Positions 11,398 through 23,000 of a stretch of DNA of 64,000 nucleotides are shown in pieces. Origin of the DNA: Panonychus citri. Taxonomy: Eukaryota; Arthropoda; Arachnida; Trombidiformes; Tetranychidae. The stretch covers positions 434,001 to 498,000 of the forward strand of contig NW_026515541.1 in assembly GCF_014898815.1 (NCBI RefSeq). Reading direction: 5' to 3'. Each line of letters begins with the position of its first letter. Position 1 is the stretch's first letter. The translations under genes and the position numbers were made by a program. Below the pieces are notes generated by a model that saw only the letters and a program-made list of their open reading frames with translations, was not told the origin of the DNA and searched no databases.

Positions 11398-13095
11398 ATG
11401 TTTCTATTTGATTATGTGATTTATCCTGGATTAAAAGTGGCCACAATTTATTTCATTTATAAATTAATTTCCATTGTGATCAAGAGGATTAAATTTGCTC
11501 GACATTATATTAACTTTCCATATGAACCAAGTCATTGGATTCTCGGTGATTTAATCAAAGTTGCTCCTAATTTCCCGTTCACCGATCGTGAAGTAATTGC
11601 TGGTTAGTAAATTGTGATCAGTTTTCTTTTAATTATCTGCGTCATTACAAGATTTAATTGTGATTTAATCTCTGTGCAGATGCTGTTCGGAAATACGTTA
11701 ATCGTAATCACTTACAAACAAATCACCGTCACGATTTATCTGTTATATGGATGAGTTGGTTTCCAATTATTGTCGCATCGTCACATCGAAGCCTTGAGGC
11801 CATTTATCAGTTAGAGACAAGGAAACATCATATATATCGCTTTTTAGGTCTTCGAGAGGGTTTGATCACTTCGAATGGAGCTAAATGGAAAGGTCGACGG
11901 AAAGCAATCGAACCGATGTTAACAACTAAACAATTGACACAATTCGTACCTGTAATTAGGTCAATTGTTGATACTACAGTCGATTCACTTTGTTCAGTTA
12001 CTGGTCAGCCGATTGTACTGTCCAGTTACATTCATTCGTTGACTATGGATGCGATTTTTGAGACTGGATTCAAAATATCTGCCGATGATTTTAAAGAGGA
12101 GAAAAAAATAATGGCCGATGCAATCGGACTTTTCGAAGACGCGTTAATGGTCAGGATAATTAATCCATTCTATTGGAGTGATTGGATGTTTTCCAAATTC
12201 CAAATGGGCAAACAATTAGATGAATTGAGTAAACAAGGTGACGATTATTTCAACTATTTCCTCGACAAACGACTCGGCATCAAAACGACAAAAAAATATT
12301 CGAGAGTTAAAATGAACAATAATCTGGAAAAAGATAATGACGAGATATTCATTGATCATCCATATCGTGATATGATTGACCTAATGCTCAAAAATAAAGA
12401 CTCAATTGATCGCGAGGGAATGGTCGAGGAGATACTTACAATGATCGCCGCAGGGCATGAGACAATCGCCAATGCAGTTAGTTGGCTGGTCTTCACTTTA
12501 GGTAATCATTTTCGTGACAATTGATTATCAATTGTAACCTAATTGTGTTTATCTCTTCTCTCCAGGAAATCATCCTGAAATTCAGGATCGAATTGTCGAG
12601 GAAATTGATCGAGTGATTCAATCACCTGAAGATATTGACGATCTCGGTAAAATCGGTCAACTCGTTTACATGGAACAGTGTATCAAGGAGTCGCTTAGAT
12701 TGTTCCCCCCACTTCCTGTTGTTCTGAGATACCTTGAGAATGACATTCAAATTGGATCCAGAACTTTACTCAAAGATTCAGTGGTCGTCATGTTCATCTT
12801 GGCGGCTCATCATGATCCATCGGTTTTCCCTCAGCCAACCAAATATGATCCTGAACGATTTGCACCTCATGTTGTTGATTCTATTCCTAAATACTCATTC
12901 CTGCCCTTCGGTTTGGGGCCGAGAATGTGCATCGGTTATCGATACGCTTATATTGAGATGAAAATATTCTTGACTCAATTTCTGCGTCGATATCGAGTCA
13001 AGTCAATGAAATCGCTTGAGGAGGTTAGTTTTTATATCGAATTAATTTCAAGGCCAACATGCCCATTGGAGGTTGTTCTTAGTCCGAGAGATTAA
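11398..13095 (+). CDS. Cytochrome P450, CYP4-clan-like, three exons
   Basis: Microsomal heme monooxygenase of 518 residues. Exons 11398-11602, 11680-12501, 12566-13095 with matching phases. N-terminal membrane anchor at about residues 1-30. I-helix oxygen-binding motif A-G-H-E-T at 326-330, K-helix E-S-L-R at 383-386, P-E-R-F at 438-441, and the heme-binding loop F-G-L-G-P-R-M-C-I-G with the thiolate Cys464. All invariant residues are present, so an active enzyme is expected. The K-helix to PERF region ('IKESLRLFPPLP', 'HHDPSVFP') resembles clan 4 more than clan 3; family and substrate cannot be named. A polyadenylation signal AATAAA follows at 13112-13117, 17 bases after the stop. Confidence 0.92.
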
Positions 13096-13991
13096 CTTGA
13101 TTAAATTATTCAATAAAATATTTTCCATTTAATTATTTTGATTGTTAAATTTCAACATTTGAATGAATATTATACATTTTGATCGGTTGACTGGGCATTT
13201 CCTTTGATATCCATTTGTCCTTGTTAATTGTTGATATTGTAGTTTCGTTGGTCGTTTTCTTTGGGTCTTTGATCTAAATGTATTTTAATGAAATTTTATT
13301 GATTAATAATTAAAGAAAAATGAAGGACAAAAAGGTTTTATATCAGGATCTATTGCTCAGAAATGTATTGCATATTCGCGTCATGGTGAATCAGAATCTT
13401 CAGGTATTCAAGTCATCATTGCAATTTCATGTTATCAGGAATCAGGAAACAGGAAACAGGAAACATCAGGTATTCACTCACACTAGAATTTAAGTTCATC
13501 ATGTGAAGACATGATGATTTCAAGACCGGAAATCGGAAATGAGATGCTAACCACCTGTTAAAAATAAAAGAAAATGTGATCAGAAAAAATTCAAAAGTTT
13601 ACAAGATTCATTTAGAATAATCAAAAGTCAGTGTTAAAAAGCTCTTTGAAATAATCATTAAATCATTTAGCGGATGATCATCATAAGAGTTAAGTAGTCG
13701 CTGAAAACTCATCATTAACTTACCATTGAGCCGAAAAAGATTCACTGGTAAAAGAACGAGTAATCCCATGATCACAGCGTAACTCATGAGACATCCAAAG
13801 AGACTGAACAATCTAAGAAAGAATAGAAAAGTGAACAAAAAGAATAGATTAAGTAAGGGCTTCAAATAGACTAAAAGAAATCATCAAAATGATAGTCAGT
13901 GTTAAAAAGCTCTTTGAAATAATCATTAAATCATTCAGCGGATAATCATCATGTTAGAAACAAATCAAAAAGCAAAAAACACTTTTCTTAC
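13096..13991. other. 3' flank of the P450 and repeat-bearing spacer
   Basis: Contains short direct repeats (caggaaacaggaaacaggaaacatcagg near 13440, in runs) and part of the repeat family described below. Open minus-strand stretches near 13608-13865 are hydrophobic and repeated at 14536-14736, and look like repeat sequence rather than a gene. Confidence 0.5.
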
Positions 13992-13994
13992 CAT
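13750..13994 (-). repeat. Direct repeat, copy A (begins at the donor of the GATA half-finger exon)
   Basis: About 245 bp matching 14609-14873 nearly base for base, apart from small indels. On the minus strand both copies start at ATG|gtaag, run through gctttttgatttg and the block tcatcatgat.../agctctttgaaataatc, and end at gggattactcgttctttt. A 65-bp core of the unit (agtcagtgttaaaaagctct...) occurs a third time at 13626-13690. Confidence 0.8.
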
Positions 13995-14378
13995 CTCGAC
14001 GCCATAAGGGGGTTGAAATAGCGCCACAGTTAACGCATTCAAGTCCTTCGTTTAGGTGAGACACATATGAAGATGGACCTTGACTTTGGACTGATGAGTT
14101 TTGTTTGATGAAAGAAGACGAAAAAAAGCGAAAATCAATATTTTAGAAAATATTTTCTTTTTCTTTTCTTCCAATCATGATGATGATGATGAGGATAAAG
14201 GTGAAGATGAAGAATTCTCACCGTCTCTTGGTGGAGCAGGATAGGGTTGACATGATATATTGAGTGGATATGGGCTCATATAATCATGTCCAGAATAATG
14301 AGAATACAAAATATGTAAAGATGAATTACTAGTTGATGAGAAGGGATAATCACTCATTGACATGGAAGATGCTTGAGC
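13992..14378 (-). pseudogene. Orphan GATA-type zinc finger fragment (two exons, first half of finger only)
   Basis: Two minus-strand exons join in phase: 14222-14378 (Ser/Tyr/Pro-rich, after tttctcctag, ending at G|gtgag) and 13992-14090 (after catcag, ending at GATG|gtaag). The second encodes 'ECVNCGAISTPLWRRDG', the first half of the N-terminal finger of animal GATA factors, with its first Cys pair intact. The second half ('GHYLCNACGLY') and the C-terminal finger are not found downstream to the P450; instead repeat copy A begins exactly at this exon's splice donor. No start exon joins in phase either. This is most simply a broken copy of a GATA gene. A functional gene with distant exons cannot be excluded. 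Confidence 0.68.
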
Positions 14379-14608
14379 CTAGGAGAAAGCTATATGAGCC
14401 AATTGAGTTCCAGCCCATGTATTAGGACAAATGCTGAAGCATTTTGATGCTGGTGAATTAAACTGTATTGTTGTTGAATATCCATAAATTCAGTTTTATT
14501 AGACGTAATTACCACCAATAATAACCGAAATAATCTCACCACAAGAGGAAGAAGAAAAAAGTTCCAAAAAAGTTGTAATGTTTGAGTCTCTTTCTCTCTA
14601 CTCTCTCT

Positions 14609-14873
14609 AAAAGAACGAGTAATCCCATGGCCTTATAGGCGAGCACATGGTAACTCATGAGACGTCCAAAGAGACTGAACAATCTAAGAAAGAATAGAAA
14701 AGTGAACAAAAAGAATAGATTAGGTAAGGGCTTCAAATAGACTAAAATAAATGATCAAAATGATAGTCAGTGTTAAAAAGCTCTTTGAAATAATCATTAA
14801 ATCATTAAGCGGATAATCATCATGTAAATAGAAAAAAATTAACCAAATCAAAAAGCAAAAAAACACTTACCAT
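14609..14873 (-). repeat. Direct repeat, copy B
   Basis: Second copy of the unit at 13750-13994. It also begins at a potential splice donor, here following a tiny possible exon (14871-14886, encoding MVDEN) that does not join in phase to the GATA fragment. The stretch from 14886 to 15177 has no gene and must hold the DDX31 promoter. Confidence 0.78.
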
Positions 14874-15177
14874 TTTCATCAACCATGATGATTAGATCAC
14901 AAGTTAATTAACAACTAATCACAAAGAATATTAGTACTTCAAGTGGAAACAACAATTTAACAATGAATAACAATCTCCATCGGAATCAACTGAATTTATA
15001 CCAAATTTCAAAGATTTTGCTGGAAACGGAAGCAGAGAAAACGTTTAATCAGCTGAGAAGAGAACAAGAGATTGGACCCTAGAGGGCGTTAGTTGGAATA
15101 GAAACAGAATTTTCTGTTTATGTCTACACGTGTTTACGAATCTATTTAATTTGTTTTGTGTTAATTGTTTATTTTAA

Positions 15178-17533
15178 ATGATGGACGAAGATTTGGCAAC
15201 TTCTATCGAATTGAACATTGTCAAGAAAGGAGTGAAACGAAATGAACCGGCGACAATCAGGAGGAAAGTGAGAGGTAAACGAGCTTTGAATATCCCTTCG
15301 CCTGCTGTGAGAGCGAAAGCCAAAGCGATTGAGAAAAGGAATCAACCTTATCTTGATGAATTTGCCAGTGGAATTGATTTAAATAGTGAAAGTAAGAAGG
15401 CCAAGAAGAATTCTGATCAATCACAATCTAAATCATCCACGGTTACAATTAAGAAACCTGCTGATGAATTCGCTGCGCTTGATGAAGAGTTTAATCAATT
15501 GGCTGAGAAGAAATTTCCTAAATTCAGATTTTCAAATGATAAATCATCTAAATCTAATTTTAAACTGCCCGATTTTAATACCTTTGGTTATGGAACTGTT
15601 GATAATCATCGTGGATTTCAATCAAATGATTTTAGATCGAAACCTCATCAAATTGTAAAAGATGGAAAATCATTTGTGCCTTCATTGTTTTCACATAATC
15701 CAGAGACTCCAATTGTCAGATTGTAAGTGAGTTTAGATTAATTCAATTCAATATTTTAATTTTTGTCTTTTCTTTTTCTATAGAAAAAAAGTAAAGCCTG
15801 TACAGGAAACTCTTTTCTCAAAGAAAAAATTCTGTGACTTGACAGATTTACATCCACATCTTATCGGTTGCCTTAAAGATCGTCTTAAAATGGAGGAAAT
15901 GACTCGAGTTCAACAAGCAGCAATTCCAGAATTAATCAAAGGAAAAGATTGTCTAATTAAATCAGTCACAGGATCGGGTAAAACTCTTGCTTATCTGGTC
16001 CCTATTGTACAAAAACTTCAAGGTCTAGAACCTAAAATACAAAGAAGTGACGGAATTCATTGTTTAATCATTGTACCTACACGAGAATTGGTTGCTCAGT
16101 GTTTTAATACACTTTCAGATCTTTGTAAGGTAAATAGTCATCTTTCTGCATCTCATTAAGTTTAATTTACTAATTACCTTTAATTTATTCATTTCAGTCT
16201 TTCACCTGGTTGGTACCTGGTTGTTTAATGGGTGGCGAGAAAAAGAAATCAGAAAAGAGCAGAATTCGTAAGGGATTGAATATTAATATCGACGCCTGGA
16301 CGTTTATTAGATCACATTGAACACACTGAGAATTTAAAATTCAATAAATTACAATTTTTTGTCATCGATGAAGCTGATCGTCTACATGAACAAGGGTTCG
16401 AGGAATCGATTAGCAAAGTTATCGATCATCTCAAGGATACTTGTGAATCGAGGCCACAATGTATTCTACTTTCGGCCACTTTAACATCAAGTGTCCAAGA
16501 TCTCGCTGGTATGACGCTAACTGACCCCAAGTTGATTGATTTATGTGAAACCGGTGAAAGTGAACCTGAGATGTATGCACTTCCACCGCAATTGAATCTC
16601 CATTACATGGTTGTTCCAGCTAAATTACGATTGATTTCCCTTTGTTCCTTTATTGTTGATCAAATATCGAAGAAGCGATTGAAAGCTCTTATCTTTATGT
16701 CGACCCAGGATTCTGTTGATTTTCACCATGGAATTTTCACCAAACTATTTGCCCCACTATTGGAAAAAAGTTATTTAGGAGATGTCAAATTTTTCCGTCT
16801 TCATGGAAATATGGATCAACATGATCGAATGTCAGTCTTTAACTCTTTCCAAACAGCTACAGCGGGAATTTTACTCTGTACCGATGTTGCTGCTCGTGGA
16901 CTTGACCTTCCTTTAGTACATTGGATTGTCCAATATGGTTGCCCTTCTCAAATCTCTGAATTTGTTCACCGAGTGGGAAGAACAGCAAGAATAGGAGCTA
17001 AAGGTGATGCATTGCTCCTTCTCCTTCCCTCTGAAACGGGATTTCTAAATCTCCTTCAAGATGCTCTTCGAATTAATTTTGACGAATTGTCACTTGAAGA
17101 ATTAATCAAGAGCCTGTTACTCGTTAAACTTGAAGGTAAATTTCTTGGAACCGGAAATCCTCGTGAATATGCAGCAAAATTACAACAAGATTTCGAGAAA
17201 AATGTTTATGAAGATGAATGTTTATTAAGTTTAGCAAAAAAAGCGTTTCTGGCCTATCTAAGAGCTTATGCTTCGTACCCAAGAGAGACCAGAGCTAATC
17301 TTCCGTTCAAAGAATTACATATCGGACATGTTGCTACGAGTTTTCTACTCCATGATACACCAAAGGAACTCGGTGCAGCCGCTTTCACCATGAAACAAAT
17401 GCAATTCAAGACCGAACGTCGATTCAATCCATATAATCGCGAATGTCGTGACCAAAAACGTGGCCTACCCGTTGAAATGAGAACTTCCGAGTTCAGTAGT
17501 GGAATTACAACAGAAAAGAGACGGAAAACATGA
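15178..17533 (+). CDS. DDX31: DEAD-box RNA helicase, DDX31/Dbp7 type, with an apparent frameshift
   Basis: Nucleolar ATP-dependent RNA helicase of large ribosomal subunit assembly. Exons 15178-15722, 15784-16129, 16198-17533. Exon 1 is a basic, disordered N-terminus. Motifs in order: Q-motif region ('TRVQQAAIP'), I 'TGSGKT', Ia 'PTREL', Ib 'TPGR', II 'DEAD', III 'SAT', then 'FRLHGNMDQ', 'CTDVAARGLDLP' and VI 'HRVGRTARIG', with a family-typical C-terminal extension ending 'EKRRKT'. The frame breaks at about 16291: after 'LNIN-I' the codon before TPGR is reduced to one base, a net loss of two bases (or gain of one). In the original frame a TGA follows at 16318. Everything downstream stays open for over 400 codons, so a sequence error or a very recent lesion is likelier than old decay. 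Confidence 0.88.
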
Positions 17534-17985
17534 GCAACCATTTTACTTATCATTTCTCTCTCTTTTTTATCTCACTAATTGTTGAATTTTCTTTTGTTTA
17601 ATTTAATTCCAGCAACAATTGAATAATTACTGATGTAAATTAAATCAAACCTCTTCTTTAAGGTTTGTAACATTGTAAGTTAATTTAACTAAACCGTAAA
17701 GATTATACAAACTTTTCTCTCTCAACCATGGCCACTAAATTGTATCAACAATTAAATCTTGGCACTGGAACATAATCAATACCCATTAGATTATCTTTCC
17801 GATGAAACAATTTAATTTTCTGTTAAAATGTAAGTACAAATGATCAACAATTAGAGATACAGGGTGTTATTTACACAGAAAAGCAAATATAATGATAAAC
17901 AATTGATTCCACAGTAAGAAGACTTTTCAAGATAATTAACCGGGTTCTCGTTACCAAAGTAATTATCAATCAACTAAGCATTCTA
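17534..17985. other. Convergent spacer between DDX31 and HRG1
   Basis: 450 bp between two gene 3' ends; no coding exon seen. Confidence 0.5.
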
Positions 17986-18749
17986 TTAATTGCCATTGTC
18001 AAAACCGTTAATTGTTGAATCTTGATCAATAAGTCGAATTTGCTTTCGACTAATAAAAAACAAACCTAATGATCCTTTGAGAGTCATTAATGATAAAGTG
18101 CCACTAGTGTAGTAGGTTAAAAGGTTGAACTCTAAGGAAGAAAAATAAATGTCAATGAATTAGCATTGAGACTACACAATTAAAGGACATTGAACGTAAT
18201 TAAGAAACAATTTTATTCAGGTTAACACTCACTTTGTTTCCTACTAATGGCTAAGTAGAAATAAATTGCTCCAGCAATTAAAGCAACTATGGTGAGTATC
18301 AAGCCGATCAACCTCATGGCTCGAAATCCTTTCTTTCCGTACCAATTGTCAATTGTTTTCCTAATTAAAAGGATATCAAGGTGGAGAACAGCTCCTGATG
18401 AAAGGCCTACAATCAAAAAGTAAACAATTAATCATCTGATTAGAGGTGATCAAGGTAATCATGGCTCAAAACTTTCTTTCCGTACCAATTGTCAATTGTT
18501 TTCCTAATTAAAAGGATATCAAGGTGGAGAACAGCTCCTGATGAAAGGCCTACAATCAAAAAGTAAACAATTAATCATCTGATTAGAGGTGATCAAGGTA
18601 ATCAAGTAATCGGAGTACTGACCAAGCATCAAGGCCCAAAAGGCTGAATTGTAATTCTGTTTTGATAGGAACCAAAATGATATACAAAGACCATAGGCAA
18701 AGGTAATTGAAGCGGAAATTGCTTGAGCAATGATTAAAGTTTTACCCAT
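17986..18749 (-). CDS. SLC48A1: HRG1-like heme transporter, three exons
   Basis: Small four-pass heme permease of endolysosomal membranes. Exons (minus): 18623-18749, 18233-18406, 17986-18131, phases matching, 148 residues (human 146). Four hydrophobic segments are visible. The second includes a His in 'VLHLDILL' (about residue 51), at the place of the heme-contacting His of the family. The 'YFYLAISRKQ' stretch, followed by a Tyr-Tyr segment and a short basic/polar tail, parallels the vertebrate protein ('FLVLAITRHQ' ... 'YY'). The 5' part of exon 2 exists twice because of a 144-bp tandem duplication; only the copy at 18233-18406 continues into the third membrane segment. Family identity rests on patterned similarity, not high identity. 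Confidence 0.72.
18314..18604. repeat. 144-bp tandem duplication within HRG1 intron 1/exon 2
   Basis: 18314-18458 and 18459-18604 are near identical (shift about 143 bp), both including the exon 2 acceptor and about 90 bp of exon 2. In the upstream (intron-side) copy the frame runs into a stop shortly after 'NWYGKK', so using it would truncate the protein. Confidence 0.88.
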
Positions 18750-20036
18750 GATGATTAAAGTAACAATTTGTTAATCAATCACTCGTAATTTGGGTTGATT
18801 TTACTTATTCACAAGATTTTCAATCTCCGACTGGATTAACTGCAATGTGGATGATGAATTTGTATCCGTTTTGATAGCAATTAACTGAATTGAACAATTG
18901 CAAAAAGTGTATAATCACAATTAAAGAAACAATTTAATTTTCTATAAGAAATCAATCAATTTAAGTGTATATTTGAGTTGATTTAGAGAAGCAATTAAAA
19001 TAAAAGATACACATGTAACTTCATACTACAAGTAATCAAACACCTTGATTAACTTATATCTTACAATTAGAGAGATAACAATTAATGCAGAGAAATCTTA
19101 TCAACCGATTACAATGAAAACAATTAGTAAATTGATATTAATTATTAGTAAACTGTAAGAAAACAAAGGAAACAGTTAAATTTGATTGTCAACAAGAAAT
19201 ACAAATGAGAGATCAGCTGATCAGGTAAACAAGTTTTTGATTCTTTTGCTAATTGTTTCAACCTAAATCAGGGAGTTAATCAGTTGAATGATAAACTCAA
19301 ACGATATACGAGATTAATTGTAATCATCGCGATTAATTAATCTCAAAAATGTGAAGGAGCTGCAAAAATTAAGTTACAATTAACTTTTTTTCGTTTAATT
19401 GATCATTTAAATTAATCAATGAATTTGTTTTCATTGTGATTTGATTGTTGATAAATTATCATTGATGAAGATTAGATCAACTGTTTTATTATTTTATCAG
19501 TTATTTTACTGATAATGATAATTAAATCAATAACAATTAAAAAATAATTTTCTCAATTTATTTGATATCAACATTTAAATTTTATCGTCAAGGTTTAAAT
19601 TGTAAACAATAAAAAACTGATGATCATTTCCTGAAGATTAACAATTAAAATAAACAAAAGTTTGTCAAACAAAACAATTTGATAACAATTAACTGATTGT
19701 CGGTAGTTAAGACAGCTTTAAAACTGTCTCTTGATTTTCAAACAAATTAGTTCACAATTAACACAAGTTAAAGTTAAATTAATGAATTAAACGGTTAATA
19801 TGAACAATTTAGTGTTGAGACAAAAAATTGTAACAATTTAACATGAGAGTTAATTTAATTTAAACTTAAATCATGAATAATTTTGCTGGTCAAAAATCCC
19901 AACAAACATGATCATCACAATGAACATTAAAGTGAAAACAATCAACTAATTGTCTATGTGAAAATATGTGAATTCAAGTGATCATAATGAAATTAAATTA
20001 AACAACAATCCAAAAGTTGACTAAACAGAATCGTAA
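18750..20036. other. Intergenic, AT-rich, no gene seen
   Basis: 1.3 kb between the HRG1 start and the 3' end of the next minus-strand gene. No credible exon; it should hold the HRG1 promoter. Confidence 0.55.
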
Positions 20037-23000
20037 TCAACAGATTAAGATGATTGAACTTCGACCTGGGATAACACTACCAATCTACAACAATTAAGGT
20101 GATTAATTAGCGAATCAACTTAATTAGTTTTATGATTACTTACATTAAGAAGGCACGTAGCAATTGAGAGTATGAAGAAAAATACAAATAACGAATCAAA
20201 ATCCTGAAAACAATCAACAAATTGTCGAACACAATTAGATAAACATTCTTGATTCTAATTAAAGTAATTAACTCACATTTTCTTTATCAAATAATGATAA
20301 AATCGTGTAAATAAAATCCAATAAGGTCACAAAAGTAATCGCAATTAACCAAGGCGTTAACAACGTTTTACTTTCCTGTCGATTAAATCAAACAACAATT
20401 AACAAGAAATCAACGAAACAATATCACTTTAAGCTTATTTTCCTTAATAATAATTAATCATTCAATTAATTTTCGTAACAATAAAGTTACTTAATTAGTT
20501 GAAAATAATCAGTAGCAACATTGATTATGATTGTTAATAGAAACAAAAAAATTAACTGCTAATGATTAAACTAAATAACACTCATTTAACCTCAGGCTAT
20601 TTCTTGAATTAATATTAACTTTATGATTAACATAATTATCGTTGATGTTGATTATGATATTTGATTAACTTTTGTTGACACTAAATCAAATTAACTGTTT
20701 GTCTATTAATTTGATTTTGTTTTCATGCATCACTTTTTTTTCACTTCATTTCTAATCAAAGTAATCATCAATTTCAATTCTAATTTAGATCAACATTGAT
20801 CGTTAATTGTCAACAACAATTAATGACAGTTGATGTCCATTCAAATCACCTTACACCCAATTGACTGATTAAACATACAACATTTAACTGCTTTCGAATC
20901 ACCTTACAACAATTAACTAAATCAACTATAAATCTTTTATGATGACCATTGATTAATGATTAATTTTTTAATGGTCAAGTTAATTGTTATTGTTTATTCA
21001 AATTAGAAAGCCAAATGTAATATAAATCAACTATTAATGTTTACTTATTGAATTAAATAGCTCAACATCTAACAATTAATACCTTAATTCTGATATTATT
21101 GTAATGATTATCATTAAATGTTGGAAGAAAATTTAATTGCTATTATATTTAATCAAATCAATACTTTTAATAGTTAACGACAATCAAATTTAAATTAAAA
21201 GTGTTTCAGTTAATTTGTTAATGATTTTCACACTAATCACTTTATCAGATTTCCTTATAACTATAATCTATTGTTAATATTAGATGTTAATGTGTAATTG
21301 ATTAGCTTAATTACTGATTAATTAATAGTTAAATTGTTCAATACTTACCACACATAAACCTATGATTAACAATACTGATGAGACAACACAAAATCCGGAC
21401 ATAATAATCATAAGTATTGTGATTATAAGGAGACCTGAAACAATTAGTAAATTATTGGAGTCAATTTTAGTAACCATGATTAGCTTGATTGTTACAATTA
21501 AATATTACCTGGAGTTTGAACAACCAGTTCAAAATGTAAGGCACTGATCATAACCACAATAGTATAAAGTATCTGTGAAAGTGAAATCAAATAAACAATT
21601 AGCTTGATTGTTACTCGATAATTAAAGTAATATTAGATAAGCGAAAAGCATAATTAACTTTACTAATAACATTATTTAACCTTTTATAACAATCCCAATG
21701 AATGATGATTACAATTAATTTGACTATCGTAATTAACCTAGACATTAATCATCACAATCTAACTGTTAATTTTACTGATAATTGGCTATAATAATCAACC
21801 TAATTACAACCTTCACTGTTAATCAAGAGTTAGATACAATCATTTGAGTCTTTTTAATCAAATCATTTGAGAATCAAATTTCGCTAAGTAATCAATTAAC
21901 ATTACCAATCATACAGCTCGAAACAGTAAAATTTATTTATATTGTAATACCTTTGATTATTATGTTTGATTACCAACAATTAGCATTGTTACAACAATTG
22001 ATTCCTTTGCCTGTCAAAATAATCAAAGTAAACTAATTACCGAAAGTCTGTCTTTAATCAATGACAATTGGACCTTAAGATAAGAAACAGAATCAATATA
22101 AACAAATAATATTAACATGACGATTCCAATGAAAATACAAATTATATTGTTTTCTCATCCAATTGATTATAAAAACTATCTGATTAAACTAAGAATTGGA
22201 CAATAAACCAATTCTTAGCTTAATAGTAAATGTAAACAAATGATCAAATCAATAAGAGAATCAGCTGATTTTTTAAGTCCCTGAAAATAAGAAATGAAAC
22301 TTAAAATAATTTCGAGATTTTTAATTACCAGAGTTTCCATATTTGCATCATGATAATCACTAAGTGAGAGTAAGTTAATTGTCTTGATAACAATTATGAT
22401 AATTTAGCGATGTCTCGATTGTCTTATTGTTGATGTCCAGGGAGGAGTGAAGATATTACTCCCTGGTAATTTAGCTAACTAAGAATAATCAATAAAAAGG
22501 AAAAGAATAATTTTAAGACAAATCTCTCTCTCTCTCTCTCTCTCTGTTCTTTCTCTCTCATTTTCTGTATGAAGAGATTCAGAGAAAAGAAAATTCTTGT
22601 TCTAGAGTTTCATCATGTTCCAACTGAATTTCCAAATTCTTGAGAATTCATTGTAAACATTTCATCTCAAAAACCTTTGAATATTTATCATCTTTCAAGG
22701 GTTGAATAAGGTTTCAGATTTATCCACCGGTGGGAATAATATGGTCCAAATTCATTCATGAATAATCATTCAAGTATCATCATCACGATTCTCATGAAAT
22801 TCAACTTTAGATCAATCAAAGTTACTATTAAACATTAATTTAAACTCAACATTTCAATAAATTCAATTCTGAGTCGAAAAAAAAAAGTTCCAAATGCATT
22901 AAAAAGATTGAACCTTCAATCCCAATTAGATTCTCCTTAATTGTTCACATATCTCTCTTAGATATCAATTAATTTGGGTCGACTGGAATTGATTTTACAA

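Noticed and set aside
13608..13865. 85-residue hydrophobic minus-strand frame, repeated at 14536-14736
   Set aside because: Part of the local repeat unit; the leucine/phenylalanine-rich composition comes from a pyrimidine-rich intron-like stretch.
22320..22345. Possible alternative first exon (METL) for the membrane protein in the duplicated unit
   Set aside because: Phase fits, but exon 1 at 33007-33078 carries the family-like Cys-rich start, and four codons alone are weak evidence.
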